Of a stretch of 64,000 bases of DNA, positions 12,013 through 23,959 are shown in pieces. This stretch comes from Ptiloglossa arizonensis (lineage: Eukaryota; Arthropoda; Insecta; Hymenoptera; Colletidae): contig NC_135056.1 of NCBI RefSeq assembly GCF_051014685.1, positions 3,782,001 through 3,846,000 on the forward strand, read 5' to 3'. Under the pieces are notes generated by a model, which was not told the origin of the DNA, did no database searches, and saw only the letters and a list, made by a program, of their open reading frames with translations. The position numbers and the translations under genes are program-made. Position 1 is the stretch's first letter; each line of letters starts with the position of its first letter.

Positions 12013-13200
12013 CCGGGTAGCCACTGAAAGACTGAATGATATAAAATAAAAATAACTTTTACAGACACGTGTTCCTTTTTTAAATTTTTTATTATTTTAT
12101 TTGGAAATATAATTAATGAACTTTTTTCAGTATTGTGAAAAACAACTCAAATGAACACCATTTTCAGTCAAGATTTTCAGTCGTAAACATTGAATTTCGG
12201 CTCGAATGTTCTCCTTAAGTTTCAAAATTTTTCAAAGTTTATTTATGTAAACCCGTTCTTTCGAGTAGCTCCAAAAAAAAAAGAAGCATGGTGTCGTTAA
12301 ATCAGGCAAACGTGGAGGCCAAACAAATTCAACATTTTTTGAAATTATTCGTTCATCGAAAATTTCTCACAGGAGGTTCAACGTGTGGGAACCATACTTT
12401 CTGATTATCTTTGACCATTGGACGTACAAAATTTTCAAACACTGTCCTATACAGGGCCCCGTTCTTTCTGGCTCAGCTTTCTCATTTTTAAAGAAATAGG
12501 GACCGATAACTCTTTTAGCCATGAAACCACACCAAACAGTGCATTTTTGGGTATACAATCGATGTTGATGTAATTCCCTGGGATTCTCAGTACTCCAAAA
12601 TCTGCAGTTTTGTTTGTCGATGTACATGTTTAAATGAAAATGGGCCTCGTCACTCATTGTCAATAAATTGTTCAAAACTCTATCTTTGGTTAGAGGTGTT
12701 CTCTAGCTTCTTTCATCTTGGGGTAGTAAAGCTCAGGCCTTTTGAATCTTGTATGGAAACACTTTTAAATTTAGTCTCAGAATCTTCTGAAGCAATATTC
12801 TGGCAATACCTAATTGAGCAGAGCGATGACGGGTAGATGTAGATGGATTCTTTTAAAGACACTATTGTACAGCTTCCACCATTGCGTCAGTGCACACAGT
12901 GCGCTTAGGACTTTTTCCCGGAAGTTCGACAATTGATTCAGTTCTTTCAAAACGGGCAATTAGATTCTGAATCGTGTTATCGCTAAGAGATACTCTGACA
13001 TTAAAATGTTTCCGGTGTTTTCTCTGAGTTTTAATAATTGATCTTTCAATGGAATGGAAAAACCCTGAGTTTTACTCGTTGCTGGGCTATTTTAATCTCC
13101 AAGGAATACTCTATAACATATAAAAAAAAGAAATAAAAGAAATTGAAAATGAACAAGTTATAACTCTTTCAAATCTTTCAGTCTTCCAATGGCCATCCTG
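12013..13200 (-). mobile_element. full-length degenerate Tc1/mariner-superfamily element (DDE_3 type)
   Basis: A 1.19-kb element lies between TA dinucleotides (12011-12012, 13201-13202). Its ends are imperfect inverted repeats: GGGTAGCCACTGAAAGACTG on the left, and the complement of the right end reads GGATGGCCATTGGAAGACTG. The interior is transposase on the minus strand, so the element is structurally complete but coding-dead. Confidence 0.85.
12190..13090 (-). pseudogene. DDE_3-type transposase, inactivated
   Basis: The minus-strand reading shows a helix-turn-helix-like N-terminal part (QRKHRKHFNVRVSLSDNTIQ, then a FERTESIVELPGKSPKR-like linker). The catalytic core follows with LLTMSDEAHFHLN, whose D is the first catalytic aspartate, then KQNCRFWSTENPRELHQ and TVWCGF near 12520-12680. 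Further on, VEFVWPPR and a FFFLWS-like reading near 12260-12330 correspond to the usual WPPRSPDLTPxDFFLWG block. Several stops and frameshifts separate these pieces. The related elements at 30145-31063 and 50041-52245 belong to the same superfamily but are different families. Confidence 0.8.
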
Positions 13201-14385
13201 TAGAACTTTCGTAAATTTAAATATAGCAAATAATTTAAAAATAACAGAAGTAAATGGAGAAAAATAGGATCGTTAATGAATGCTTTTGAACAGCTTAAAA
13301 TTGTAAACATGCTTTTTTGAGGTGAAAAAAAACTTAACGTTATCGATGGTAAGATTATTACTTACAAAATGATTAAAGGATCGTTTAAACTTTCAAGAAA
13401 TTGATAACGAAGATATTTATAAATTCAAACAAAACGATAATTTTTTAAATTACATAAAATCTCACTCTCGACTTTAACAACTTTAGCAGGTAATATATAT
13501 TTGAATCACATTTATTGCTTTCTTCGTTTAAAATATAAATACCAAGACCATAAACTTTTCCATGTACGAGGTTAAAGCTGTTTAGAATGAAAAATGAACT
13601 TGAAGCTTTACCACGTAAAATAATTAATACAAATCAAGAAAAATTACTGGTGAATGGTATTTTATAATTTCCACGTAATGATGAAATTTATGAAATATCC
13701 GATGTAAATAGAGAATTTTAAAAATATGTAGCTAAATTTATAAATAAGATTTGATTTATGCCCTTTTAAATGATGGAAATTACGAACAAGCAAATATCCT
13801 ATAATTGCAGAATTTGCAATTAAATATTTACCGATACTAACAACATCGGATTCCTTTAAGCGGTGTTTCTTAATTGCGGAAAATATTGTAACGCGAAAAA
13901 GAAACGCGTTTATAACTGGAAAATGTTAATATTTATTTTAATCGATGTAAAAAATTAATAAATTCAATTTTATCACGAGAAACTGCGTTAATTACTGTAA
14001 TACGTAACTGAAAAATTTGTGGGACACTGTGGGATAGCCGTGCGGCTCTCAACATAGTTTACAATTTTTTTGTTGCCGATGATTAAAAAACATTCATGAC
14101 TGCGTATACGAATCTGTGAATACGGATCTTTAATTCCTTAATACACGGTTCACGTGGCACGTGTGCACGTGTATTAAGAACACGGTTCTGTAATCCTTTA
14201 ATATACGTTTCACGTACCACGTGTACACATATATTTTACTACACGTCCAAAACCACGATCTTTAGTATGAATGTTTCGTTTGTCTCATTCCTTGCTCGCT
14301 TTCAATTTCTCTGATTCACTCTACTTCCATCTCGCTTTTACCTTTCCACGATAGGAGTGAATAAAAAATAATAGGAGGAGCACTC
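13201..14385. other. AT-rich intronic stretch with one E-box cluster
   Basis: No coding similarity is seen. The only notable structure is the cluster of CACGTG motifs at 14151-14223. Confidence 0.5.
14151..14223. promoter_or_regulatory. cluster of four CACGTG E-boxes
   Basis: Perfect CACGTG occurs at 14151, 14158, 14166 and 14218. The first three lie within 21 bp. The segment is a diverged tandem duplication of about 57 bp (14136-14175 and 14193-14233), which explains the repetition. CACGTG is the core site of bHLH factors such as CLK/CYC and Myc/Max. Function here is inferred only from the motif. Confidence 0.35.
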
Positions 14386-16486
14386 ACAAGGGGCATCACT
14401 CAAGTGTAAATCGTCGATTTCAGTGAAACTTACACAAAATATAGTTCTTAGAAAAATATTTAACACATTTTTTTTCATCTGCTATTATCCATATCTAGGG
14501 GATGAAATCAACCGTAAAATTTGGGAGAGAAAACCACATTTACCTCAATATTTCGAAAATAATAAGAGACCTAGAAAGAGTTGTTTAAACAAGAATTGCG
14601 TACTTTTGAATAATGAATTTATGTTTCCAAACAGTTTTATAAAATATCAATTTCTTCAAACGTGTCGAAAAATTTTCAATTTTTAACCTTTTTTTGTACA
14701 ATTCATTGTTTTACGTATTTATAAATTTGCCAATATAAACTATAGACCAATACGGAAAATGCGTATATTTGAAAATTTTTTGTTGTCCTTTTAATAACAA
14801 TTACAGTTAGTACAATAAAATAATCTTCAATGGGGAACATGAATTTTTGGAACGTGCACGAACAATTGCAAAAGTATATGGTATAGTAGCTATTTATATT
14901 ATGAACCCGTTTTGTTAATTAGTTTATGGCTATCAAAACTTGTCGCCACAAATAGAATCAGTTCATGGTATTGATGATTGAAAAGGTAGGAAAGATTTTT
15001 ATAACCGCGTAACCGAAACTACCCTGGAAAATGCATCTGAAAACTCTGTATAACGACTGTTAAATATTCCTTATATTTGTTTTTTATAAATGTGTTAATT
15101 CAAAAAAGTGTTAACTTCACTGGGTGTGTCATTAGGTCTTTTAATTTACTTTGAAATTAAAGGTATAATGCCATAAAGTGATCACTGTATTGTACGTTTC
15201 TAAATATTTAGTAGCTCTGAAAAGCGTTGACTACTTCTATGTCTGCAAATCCAACCAGTTTATAAACTATATATTAAATCAATAATATTTTATACCAATC
15301 CGATTTCTTTAGCATCACTATCGCCTGCAGTGTGATTTTCACAATTATATGCTATCTTTAAACTATTAATTACATTACTTGGACTGACTTTTTTCTGTTC
15401 AAAAAAAAATATATCACTACATCACAGATAACTTTCCACGCAAACAATTGCAACTTACAACCACACAGGAATACACAAGTGTCGGTAATTTCATTCTGGT
15501 GACGATTGCTTGAAACACAAGCGAGAAATGTAACAAAGTTCGTATGTATCATACTTTTGTACATCTTGAGGTATAGCTGCAAAAGAAGTAGAACATTAAA
15601 ATCAGCACTTTTCAAAGCTACCAAATGTTTAAAAACGTACAACACAGTAATCACTTCATGGTATTATACCTTTAATTTCAAAACAGTTTGAAAGACCTAA
15701 TAACACACCCAATGAAGTTAGCAGCCTCTTGAATTAGCACATTTATAAAAGCAAAACAAATACAAGGAGTATTTAACAATAGTTATAAAGTATTTCAGAT
15801 AACTAAGGAATTTTATAAAGTTTTCAGATAATTGCATTTTCTAGTACAGTTACGGTCACGCGGTTATGAAAGTCTTCCCTATTTTTTCAATCATAAACAA
15901 TATCGCAGACCGTTTCTACCTGTGGCGACAAGTTTCGACAGCCAAGAACTAATTAACAATACGTGTCCATTATATAAATAGCTATTATACCATATATTTC
16001 TACAACTGTTCGCGGACACTCAAAAAATTCACATTCCGCATTAAAGCTTATTTTATTGTACCAACATTAACTTTTATTGAAAGGATGAAAAGAAAATTTT
16101 CAAATATACGCATTTTGCATATTGGTCCATAGTTTATATTGGCAAATTTATAATGATGTGAAACAATGAATTGTATAAGAAAAAAGTATACAAAGTGAAG
16201 ATTTGTTAACATATTGTTTAAACAAATTGATATTTTGTAAAACGGTTTGAAAATTTAAATTCATTATTCAAAAGTATACAATTTTTGTTTACTCAACTTT
16301 CCTCTAGGTCTCATCATTTTCGAGATATTGAGGAAAATGTGTTTTTCTCCCCTAACTTTGAGGGCTGATTTCACCCCCTAGATATGCAGATGAAAAAAAA
16401 ATACATGTTAAATATTTTTTTAAAAACTATATTATATGTAAATTTCATTAAAATCAGCGATTTATGCTCGAATAATGTCCCTTGTC
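14386..16486. mobile_element. 2.1-kb palindromic element with about 860-900-bp inverted arms
   Basis: The left arm is 14386-15250 and the right arm about 15585-16486, inverted relative to each other and separated by about 330 bp. The termini align well (left ACAAGGGGCATCACTC, complement of the right ACAAGGGACATTATTCG). Many internal blocks match, for example TTTGCCAATATAAACTATAG on the left with its complement near 16130, and a block around AAACTTGTCGCCAC. Identity by eye is about 80 percent. No transposase is recognisable, and ORFs of 60-95 codons inside (14423-14686, 15370-15654) match nothing known. It could be a foldback-type element or two copies inserted head to head. Partial copies are at 34079-34520 and 8190-8340. 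Confidence 0.8.
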
Positions 16487-16528
16487 GGTTCTTCGTGTAT
16501 AGACCAAAGTTGCTTCCACGAATAAATA

Positions 16529-16675
16529 TAATAAAGTACAATTAAACAATATTTTAACTTACAATAGAACAATATTACATGTTACTAATCCTCTGAGTAT
16601 GCTAAATAAAATGTATATAATACTTTAAAGCGATAAAGGGGATTTACACAAAATAGTATGAAAGAAAATATAAAT
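16529..16675 (+). repeat. 147-bp direct repeat, unit 1
   Basis: Matches 17989-18135 with few differences, starting AATAAAGTACAATTAAACAA and ending GAAAATATAAAT. Confidence 0.9.
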
Positions 16676-16898
16676 ACTGCATTTTCTTTAATTGAAATCA
16701 GTATTGAGCATTTAAGAAATGATGAACACGTTTGGGAAACTGAAAGACGAATGCTAAACACGTCAAAAGAGAAAAGAATAATTAAATTTGAGAAGAATAA
16801 TTAATTATATTTAGACAGATTTATATGAAGAATTTTTTGGGGGGAGAAAGTTCCATTTATTGAGTAAGGATAACAATTTAAGAGAGAGTGCCATAGAC

Positions 16899-17012
16899 AT
16901 AATGTTACGTATGTTTAAATGCGTTTTTCTTAAAACCGTGTGTTTGAAATTAACTTCCTTGATGTCTGTCAAACGAATTAACTGTTCAACTTCAAATTTT
17001 ACACACATATTA
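16899..17012 (+). repeat. Mutator-tail-like relic
   Basis: TTTAAATGCGTTTTTCTTAA followed by GTGTGTTTGAAAT, and later CAAACGAATTAACTGTTC, resembles in order the Mutator copy tail at 63500-63590. It lies between the two 147-bp direct repeats. Confidence 0.4.
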
Positions 17013-17884
17013 AATATGTCAAAATTAAGTGTACTTGCAACATATTTTGTTACAGTCTCTAAAAGTCATTTTGTGAAATAATATCTTTTACACAGTATGT
17101 TGATACGAGTTATAGTCTATTTTATAGGCATGAAAATTTTCCTGGATTTATTGATTTTGAATAAATAGAACGATATAAATCGTATAAGCGGTGGAAGCAA
17201 AATTTTTCTAACGAATTGGTAGTAGTTATTAACATAAAAAATAAACGATATATCAATATGTGTGTACTTTTTGAAAATATGAATGAATATACGCAGAAAA
17301 TTTCACATTCCTTGCTCTTCTACTTTTGCTTTCTTTAAGTGTTACAAATCACCGAGAAAGCTGTTGTCAATAGGAATCGCTACTTAAATACGATGAAATA
17401 CAATCTTCCAAAATTTCTTATTTAAAAAGCAAACATTCAATATTTATGTCCCCTTTCGCTTTAGTTTTTAAACAATCCCTTTTTCTTCGCCGAAATCAAC
17501 ACGTGCTATGTTTATTCAGATTTACGAGAATAGTACAGGAGGTCACTAGGGTCTGAAAGTTTCATGTGACATCGACCCACAGTCAATGAATATAGAGAGC
17601 ACGTAACATAGCAATCCAAGCCTTGGTCACAGCTGTTCACCGCTACATACAATTGAACTTGTGTGATTTCTCCTATGTCAAATTTATTTTCCTTTGTACA
17701 GAAGGTAAGTTACGAACTTGTTATTATACGAGAGATACAAAGTTTATTATTTCTCGAAACAATTCTGGAAAATAGAGTATTAAGAATTAATATAAATTAT
17801 AAGAATAATTACGAAATTATATCATCGTATATAAGTATATAGTATTTCTTAAAATTTCTTAAAAAGTAGTAAGTGAAATGAGCA

Positions 17885-17993
17885 AAAACAATCACTGTCA
17901 TAAGAGTTGTTTGTTTCATCAAACAATAATACAAACACCATTAATAAAAACAATCACTGTCATAAGAGTCGTTTGTTTCATCAAACAATAATA
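17885..17993 (+). repeat. two-unit tandem repeat, period about 61 bp
   Basis: Units at 17885-17932 and 17946-17993 share AAAACAATCACTGTCATAAG and GTTTGTTTCATCAAACAATA with a single main difference. The second unit runs directly into the 147-bp repeat. Confidence 0.9.
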
Positions 17994-18135
17994 AAGTACA
18001 ATTAAACAATATTTTAACCCACAATAGAACAATATTACATGTTAGTAATCCCCTGAGTATGCTAAACAAAATGTATATAATACTTTAAAGTGATGAAGGG
18101 GATTTAAACAAAATAGTATGAAAGAAAATATAAAT
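17989..18135 (+). repeat. 147-bp direct repeat, unit 2
   Basis: Second copy of 16529-16675, about 1.46 kb downstream. The pair may be long terminal repeats of a small element or a segmental duplication. The ends do not show a clear TG...CA. Confidence 0.9.
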
Positions 18136-20611
18136 GCGTACGATACTGTAATTAATTTCAATCAATATATGATCTGTCGTGTATATTCACTATTACATTT
18201 GTATGAATGGAATGTACGTATATGGTAGTAAATCTTTCAGAAATAATAAACTGAAAGTTATGTTAGTTTCTGCGTACCATTGTAACGCGACTTCAAATGC
18301 CATTTCACTTAATGTTAATTCTACTATACATGTAAAGTAGTCGAATAAATGTTCTACTTTTGTTAACTAACAAAATCCACAGCTGTCCAATTAAACGGCC
18401 CATAGACGCAGAGGTTTATTCTAGATTTACTCGCGGGTTTGCTCGACTATTTTTCTCGTGAGAAAGAAAGTGCAAACCTCTTAAAAATTCCAGTATATAA
18501 TGTACCGTTTTAGCGAGGGGAGAAAGTCCGTTTATTGGGGAATCGAACTTATTTATATATCTCGAACTGAGGTTGAGCTTTGCATATACTGAGCAATGAA
18601 AAGAGTTAACAGGATACAACCGAGAGTGTGCGAGACAGATTATAAGCCAACGAGCCTTATTGTACTTTTAATTCGATAGAATTTTTTACACAAAGAAACA
18701 CGTAAGAATATGTGTATATATACTGCCAACGAAGAGTTTCTGACCACTTGTGAGACTAAAATTTTGCACGATCCTTGATATATAATTATATAAACACATA
18801 CGCGCACACACAATACAAAAATTATAAAAATTATTGTTACTATATCTTTCGTGATAGCAATAATGGGAAGAGCACGTTGAAGCCTTTGCGTAAAAAAATG
18901 AGCCTTTATATCTTTTCAATGTTACAATTAATCTAGGAATTTTATCAGCTAATTTCATTATTGTTATATTATGAGGAATATCTTTTCAAGCACTCTGTAA
19001 CACTTCCCAAAATTCTTGTTTAGATCTTGAGTATCGTTGTCTAATTCTTCTGTACAAGTGCCGGCAAACACCGCACCGTATAATACATTATTTGAAACAC
19101 TTCTGAAGAATTTTCAATGATGTATTATTTAAAATATTATAATTGGCTACAAAGCTGTAATAGTCTGTAGTTTACTTATACAGCGTATCGGCCTTTACAA
19201 TTTTAACACGATCTCATTCTGAAAGCTTAGACCTATATAGATCGTATATTTATTTATATATATTAACCGATTTAGAAAATTCAATGTGAATTCATTGAAC
19301 TTTGTCCTAACGTATCATCTTCACTTCTAGATGAAAATGATTAAAATCTCGTTGACATTTGTAAAAGAGTTCTACTTGCCAAGCAATATGTTTATATTCG
19401 ACAGTTCTAACAATTGTTTGTCTAATAATTTACCTTTTACTCCTATCATATGTAAATAGCTAAAGTAAAATTTAATATCTTTTCACTTTTTGTTTGTTAC
19501 AAAAACACTTTATTTAAACATTGCCATTCAACCGGTTCTGATTTTTCGTTACTTCTTCGCACATTGTTATAATTTATTACAATCAATAATTCAGTACCTA
19601 CCCAATGTTACAATATTAATAAATCATTAGGTACCATTAAATAAATTCCTATAATTTCAGCCATTATGATTATTAATCGGCTCGATTAATTCGTATGTAT
19701 ATTTATTGCAAAACACATAAATTGGCATAACTAGAAACATTTACATACACTATAAACACCATTAAATTACTAAACGTAAAATCTAAGGATAACATCAGAA
19801 AAACGTTTAAACTCTATCGCATAAATAATAAATCAATCTTTTAAAGCTGTACATTGTCATGCTTGAACTTTAAATTCAAGTAACGATGCAGTAATTATTC
19901 AAATGGCAGAGTATTAAGGAATCGCATGCATGCTGTTAATATAAAAGTATGCAGTATCATACAACTCATATCGATTGGCGCATATTCGATATATCCCAAG
20001 TCACTTTATAGAAGGTTTGGGATATTTGAAATCCCTTTGCAATTATATATCTATTATGAACATTTTAATTACTTCATACGAGCCTTTAATTTTTGGTATA
20101 AATTTGGTTGAAATTCTGGAGTTCAGATCACATTCCTCTATCTGTTTACTTGATTTAAATCCTTCGTACAAAATTCCTACATTTATTTAGTTTTACTTCT
20201 AAAAATTCTCTACGATTATCTATAACGTATACCTCTAATGTATACCAAACAGTAACACACTTGAACATTCATCTGCTAATCTATTAATTGTATTATTACA
20301 AACTCAACATTTCTAAAAATGCCCTTTTATATTTTTCTTATACCAGTATTTTCTGTGCTCGGTAAATAATGTCGCTATCCTTAGAATAATAATTTTATTA
20401 ATTTTTTCAACTTGGTCATTTGATTATACTGACGCTGCTATAACATTAATACGTTGGATACTATTTTAGGCTAAAAAGTGTTCAAATCTTTACAATGTAA
20501 TGCTAGTACCATGATCGAAAATTATACATAATGCACGAATGTGTGATTCTAGTGACAAACAATTTCACACATTAACTAACAAATATAAATAAATACTCAA
20601 ACCACCAACAA
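18136..20611. other. AT-rich intronic stretch, nothing recognised
   Basis: Short ORFs on both strands look like chance. I see no repeats or protein similarity. Confidence 0.5.
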
Positions 20612-20924
20612 ATGAACACTGATGCTTCGAAATTTAAAGGAGCAACAGAATATGCAGTGTATCGACATAATAATTCAGAATGTAATAGAAATAGTTGCTG
20701 CACTCGAACATACCAGAAAGAACTTTCTATTCTCTTGGATTCTCTCACATCTTGGGAAAAATGGAAACAAAGAGGCCGACACCACAGTGAAACAAGCTAC
20801 TTCTAGCACATTTACAACAGACCATGTGTCCATACCTCATGAGGACCTCAAGAAGAATCTTATAAAGGCTACAATAGTCTTGGAACGTAAAATGGAAAAA
20901 TTCAAGATTTTCCAGTATACATAA
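20612..20924 (+). pseudogene. LINE (non-LTR retrotransposon) RNase H domain relic
   Basis: Two overlapping frames give the start and end of a LINE RNase H domain. The start is MNTDASKFKGATEYAVY, compared with the usual Y-TDGSK-GYAVY block with its first catalytic aspartate. The end is SWILSHLGKNGNKEADTTVK, compared with the usual WIPSHxGIxGNExAD block with the last catalytic aspartate, followed by a PHEDLK-like segment. The middle of the domain is missing and a frameshift separates the halves. No reverse transcriptase remains upstream. Confidence 0.65.
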
Positions 20925-21627
20925 AATCCTAAGTAACGTAAAAGACACTAGCCCACTTATGATATTAACAAGTTTGAAAATTGATCACAAACTGGACGTA
21001 TTCCTTTCTTATTACCAAAACCAATCCAAAACACCTGTGAAATACGCAATGTACAAAGCTTGTGCAAAGCATCGAACACATTCTATTCATCTACCCTAAA
21101 TGCAGCACCGAAACAAATAAGCACAAACTGCCAAACTCTTTAAACGTGCTATAAAATGAAGATATTGGGTTGTTCGGAAAATTCGTGCGGATTTTTCATT
21201 CAAATTCGATGGTAACACATTTAAATTTCGATATACACTTGTTAAATTACACAGTTGTCATTTTGTTTCACAACCTTTCTTCATTTTTCACGCAACTTGA
21301 TGATCACACCCTCCCAGAAGTTCTCAGCTTTTTCGACGAAAAACTTTTCAATGTCATTTTTTATATCGACGAAAGAGTTAAAGTTTTTACCATTAAGAGA
21401 ATTTTGGAAAGACCTAAATAAGTAAAAATCTGAGGATGCAATGTCTGATGAATACTGCGTGAGGGATGGGATATCCCAACCAAACTCCAACAAGTTTTAT
21501 CGAGTAGTTAAATATACATCAGTTCGAGCACAATCTTGATGAAACATAACGCTTTTTCGATTCAATAATTCTGGAGATTTTTGTTCAATCCCTGCTTTAA
21601 TTCCTCCAATCGCGAGCAATATAAATT

Positions 21628-21701
21628 AATGATTAATTTCTTAAGAATATAAAATTAAGGAAAGGTCATTTTTTTTAAATTCTAAGGCTTGATTTCCTTT
21701 T
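21628..21701 (+). repeat. 73-bp dispersed repeat, copy within mariner
   Basis: Shares GATTAATTTC, AATATAAAATTAAGGAAAGG and TTCTAAGGCTTGATTTCC with 22630-22702. It sits where mariner coding sequence should continue, so it looks like an insertion. Confidence 0.85.
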
Positions 21702-22210
21702 CCAAATCTATCATCTGGTTGTTTGATAGAAGCTGTTAATATAGTATTCCTTTCCAGTCCTATCAGAAGGCATAACTTTCTTCGGACGAAGACTGGCTTC
21801 TGAGGTCGCTAAAAGTAATTTATTCCGCTTTCCTCAGAATCTTTTTCGCTTAACATTATTATAAATAATCTATCTTTCATCTCTCGTCAATGTTTGCTTC
21901 AAAAAGTGTGTCTCTTCATTGCGTTTCTTTTCCGTTAAATTGTGGAAAGTCTATACATCAAAACGGTTTACGTACCGAAGCATCACAAAATGCTCGTGGA
22001 CGGTAGTTTATTATATTTTTAACATTTCTGTTAATTCACGTGACGTATAACGTGAATTATTTTCGATTAGTGATTTGATCTAATCTTCATCAGTGATGAA
22101 GAGTCCATCCGAGCGTTTTTGATCATCAAGGTTGAAATCACCTTTAAACGTAGGAAACAACTTCCGTAAAGTTCTTTCAGTTATAGCACCTTCACCATAA
22201 ACAGCACATA

Positions 22211-22237
22211 TTTTTTTTTTTTTTTTTTTTTTTTTTT
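22211..22237 (+). repeat. poly(T) tract, 27 T
   Basis: Uninterrupted T run. On the minus strand it encodes a run of lysines inside the mariner relic. Confidence 0.95.
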
Positions 22238-22629
22238 ACTGCTTGTGTGGCATTTTTGCTTTTCCAGTAAAAAAAAAAGCATCAAACGACTATAATGCAT
22301 TTTGTTTTCTTTCATATTCAAAAGCGTATAAAATTTATAAAAATTAATGTATCCTAACCGATCTTTGTTCCTAAACATGGCTGAAATATCATCTTAAACG
22401 TGCTTAAACCATGAAATATCGAGAACGATTGTAATGCTTTTTAAAAAAAAATGAAAAATTTCAATTTTTCATAATGAAATGAAAACTCATCTACACCGGC
22501 AAAAAAACTGTACTCTTACATAATTGAGTATAAGTCCCGTGATAATTAATATTCTTCAATCAAATTTTGACAAATCATTGTCTGAATAAAAAGCAATGCA
22601 TTGTATAAATTTTGAATAATTATAATTTA

Positions 22630-22702
22630 AATGATTAATTTCCTAAGAATATAAAATTAAGGAAAGGTCATTTTTTTTAATTCTAAGGCTTGATTTCCTT
22701 TT
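22630..22702 (+). repeat. 73-bp dispersed repeat, copy outside mariner
   Basis: Same orientation and almost same sequence as 21628-21701. Only a few differences are seen. The following 22703-23959 holds no recognised feature. Confidence 0.85.
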
Positions 22703-23959
22703 TAAAATAAAAAAGCTTTTTGAATCGTATTAACGGTTTCATTCGCTAGATATTATGTACAGTGATTGTCATTTATATATTTACATACATGTAATAAACT
22801 TATTTATTCTTGCTACTGTTTTTATATTACTTATAGTTGAAATTTTTAATATTTTGTTACTAAGCTTCTTTGTCGTAAAATAACGGTACAGTTCTGTGGC
22901 ATAAAATCAATTAATCTTACACACCTATTTACATGTATTAATTTTCACGACGTCACTTAATATGCTGCATAACGTCACAATAGATTTATCAAAATCTCCA
23001 TGTACGTTTTTCCATCTTTGTAAAACAATTTTATCTGACGACGTTGTTCTGGTGTAATTTCAGTTTTTTCTCTACTTATTGGGGTTACTTATAGTATACT
23101 TATAACTATTTCAGTTGTTCGACGGGTATTGATAAAAATTGTTTAGAATTTCTAATATATCAACTTAGGCCACTACTGCCACTCTGTGCGTAATTATACG
23201 CTAAAAAAATAGTTCCAAATAAAATAAACATAAGTGCACCTGAGTTCTCGAAATGAAGAAAACTTTGTTAACAATTTACAATAGCAAGTTCAAACTCTGT
23301 GAAAACAGTTTATATATTGAGGAAAAATTATAATGTTTATGATTATAAGAGTATATATGTAAGGCTATCGTGATTAAATTTAACACTGATCAACAACACT
23401 TATGAACAACTACCAACAACGACTCTCACTGCTTTTTCCAACGACATGCTATCCAACGATCCTCCCTTCAAGGCTACGGTCCCATTTACATCCCCGATTC
23501 TGGGCCTAGTAAAAAAATATTAAAAAAAAGCTTATTCATCGCTATAATGTTATATAGTTTACCGATATCCTGATTTAATAAATGCATTGGACAATAGGGC
23601 AAAGGAAGACTTAACCTTCAACCTTGTCAAGAGAAAATTGATCGAAAAATATAGGAGAAAGGTGTATAATAAAACATAATCCAGTGATAGGGCAGAAAAA
23701 GCTTGTGCAGAAAAATGCACCTAAGAAGGGATCGCAGAAAGTGCAAATTATGGAAGCAAAAGTCGAAAATGGCAAATCAGTTTATTACCTTTCACTATTA
23801 TAAAACACGAGCATTGTTCTTTTTGTGTACAGAGTATCTCACAGGACACAAGTCCATAGTACATCGACTTAGAAGCTACATGTCATTTAGTAAATACTAT
23901 GAAGCATCTTGACATGGGGTATTGGATCAATCATACTGTAGTGTATAACTGAAGAAAAT

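Larger units (their letters stand above)
21165..22378 (-). pseudogene. mariner transposase relic with poly(A) expansion
   Basis: The plus-strand left terminus TTGGGTTGTTCGGAAAATTC after a TA is a mariner-type inverted repeat. On the minus strand the pieces run from the N terminus near 22300 (HYSRLMLFFLLEK), through VYGEGAITERTLRKLFPTFK near 22140-22195, the second catalytic block RKSVMFHQD near 21540-21570, to DIASSDFYLFRSFQNSLNGK near 21380-21440. The last block contains the third catalytic aspartate of the DD34D type. The frame is broken many times. A 27-base A tract (plus-strand T, 22211-22237) interrupts the N-terminal part, and a 73-bp repeat interrupts the middle. The right terminal repeat was not found. 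Confidence 0.8.
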
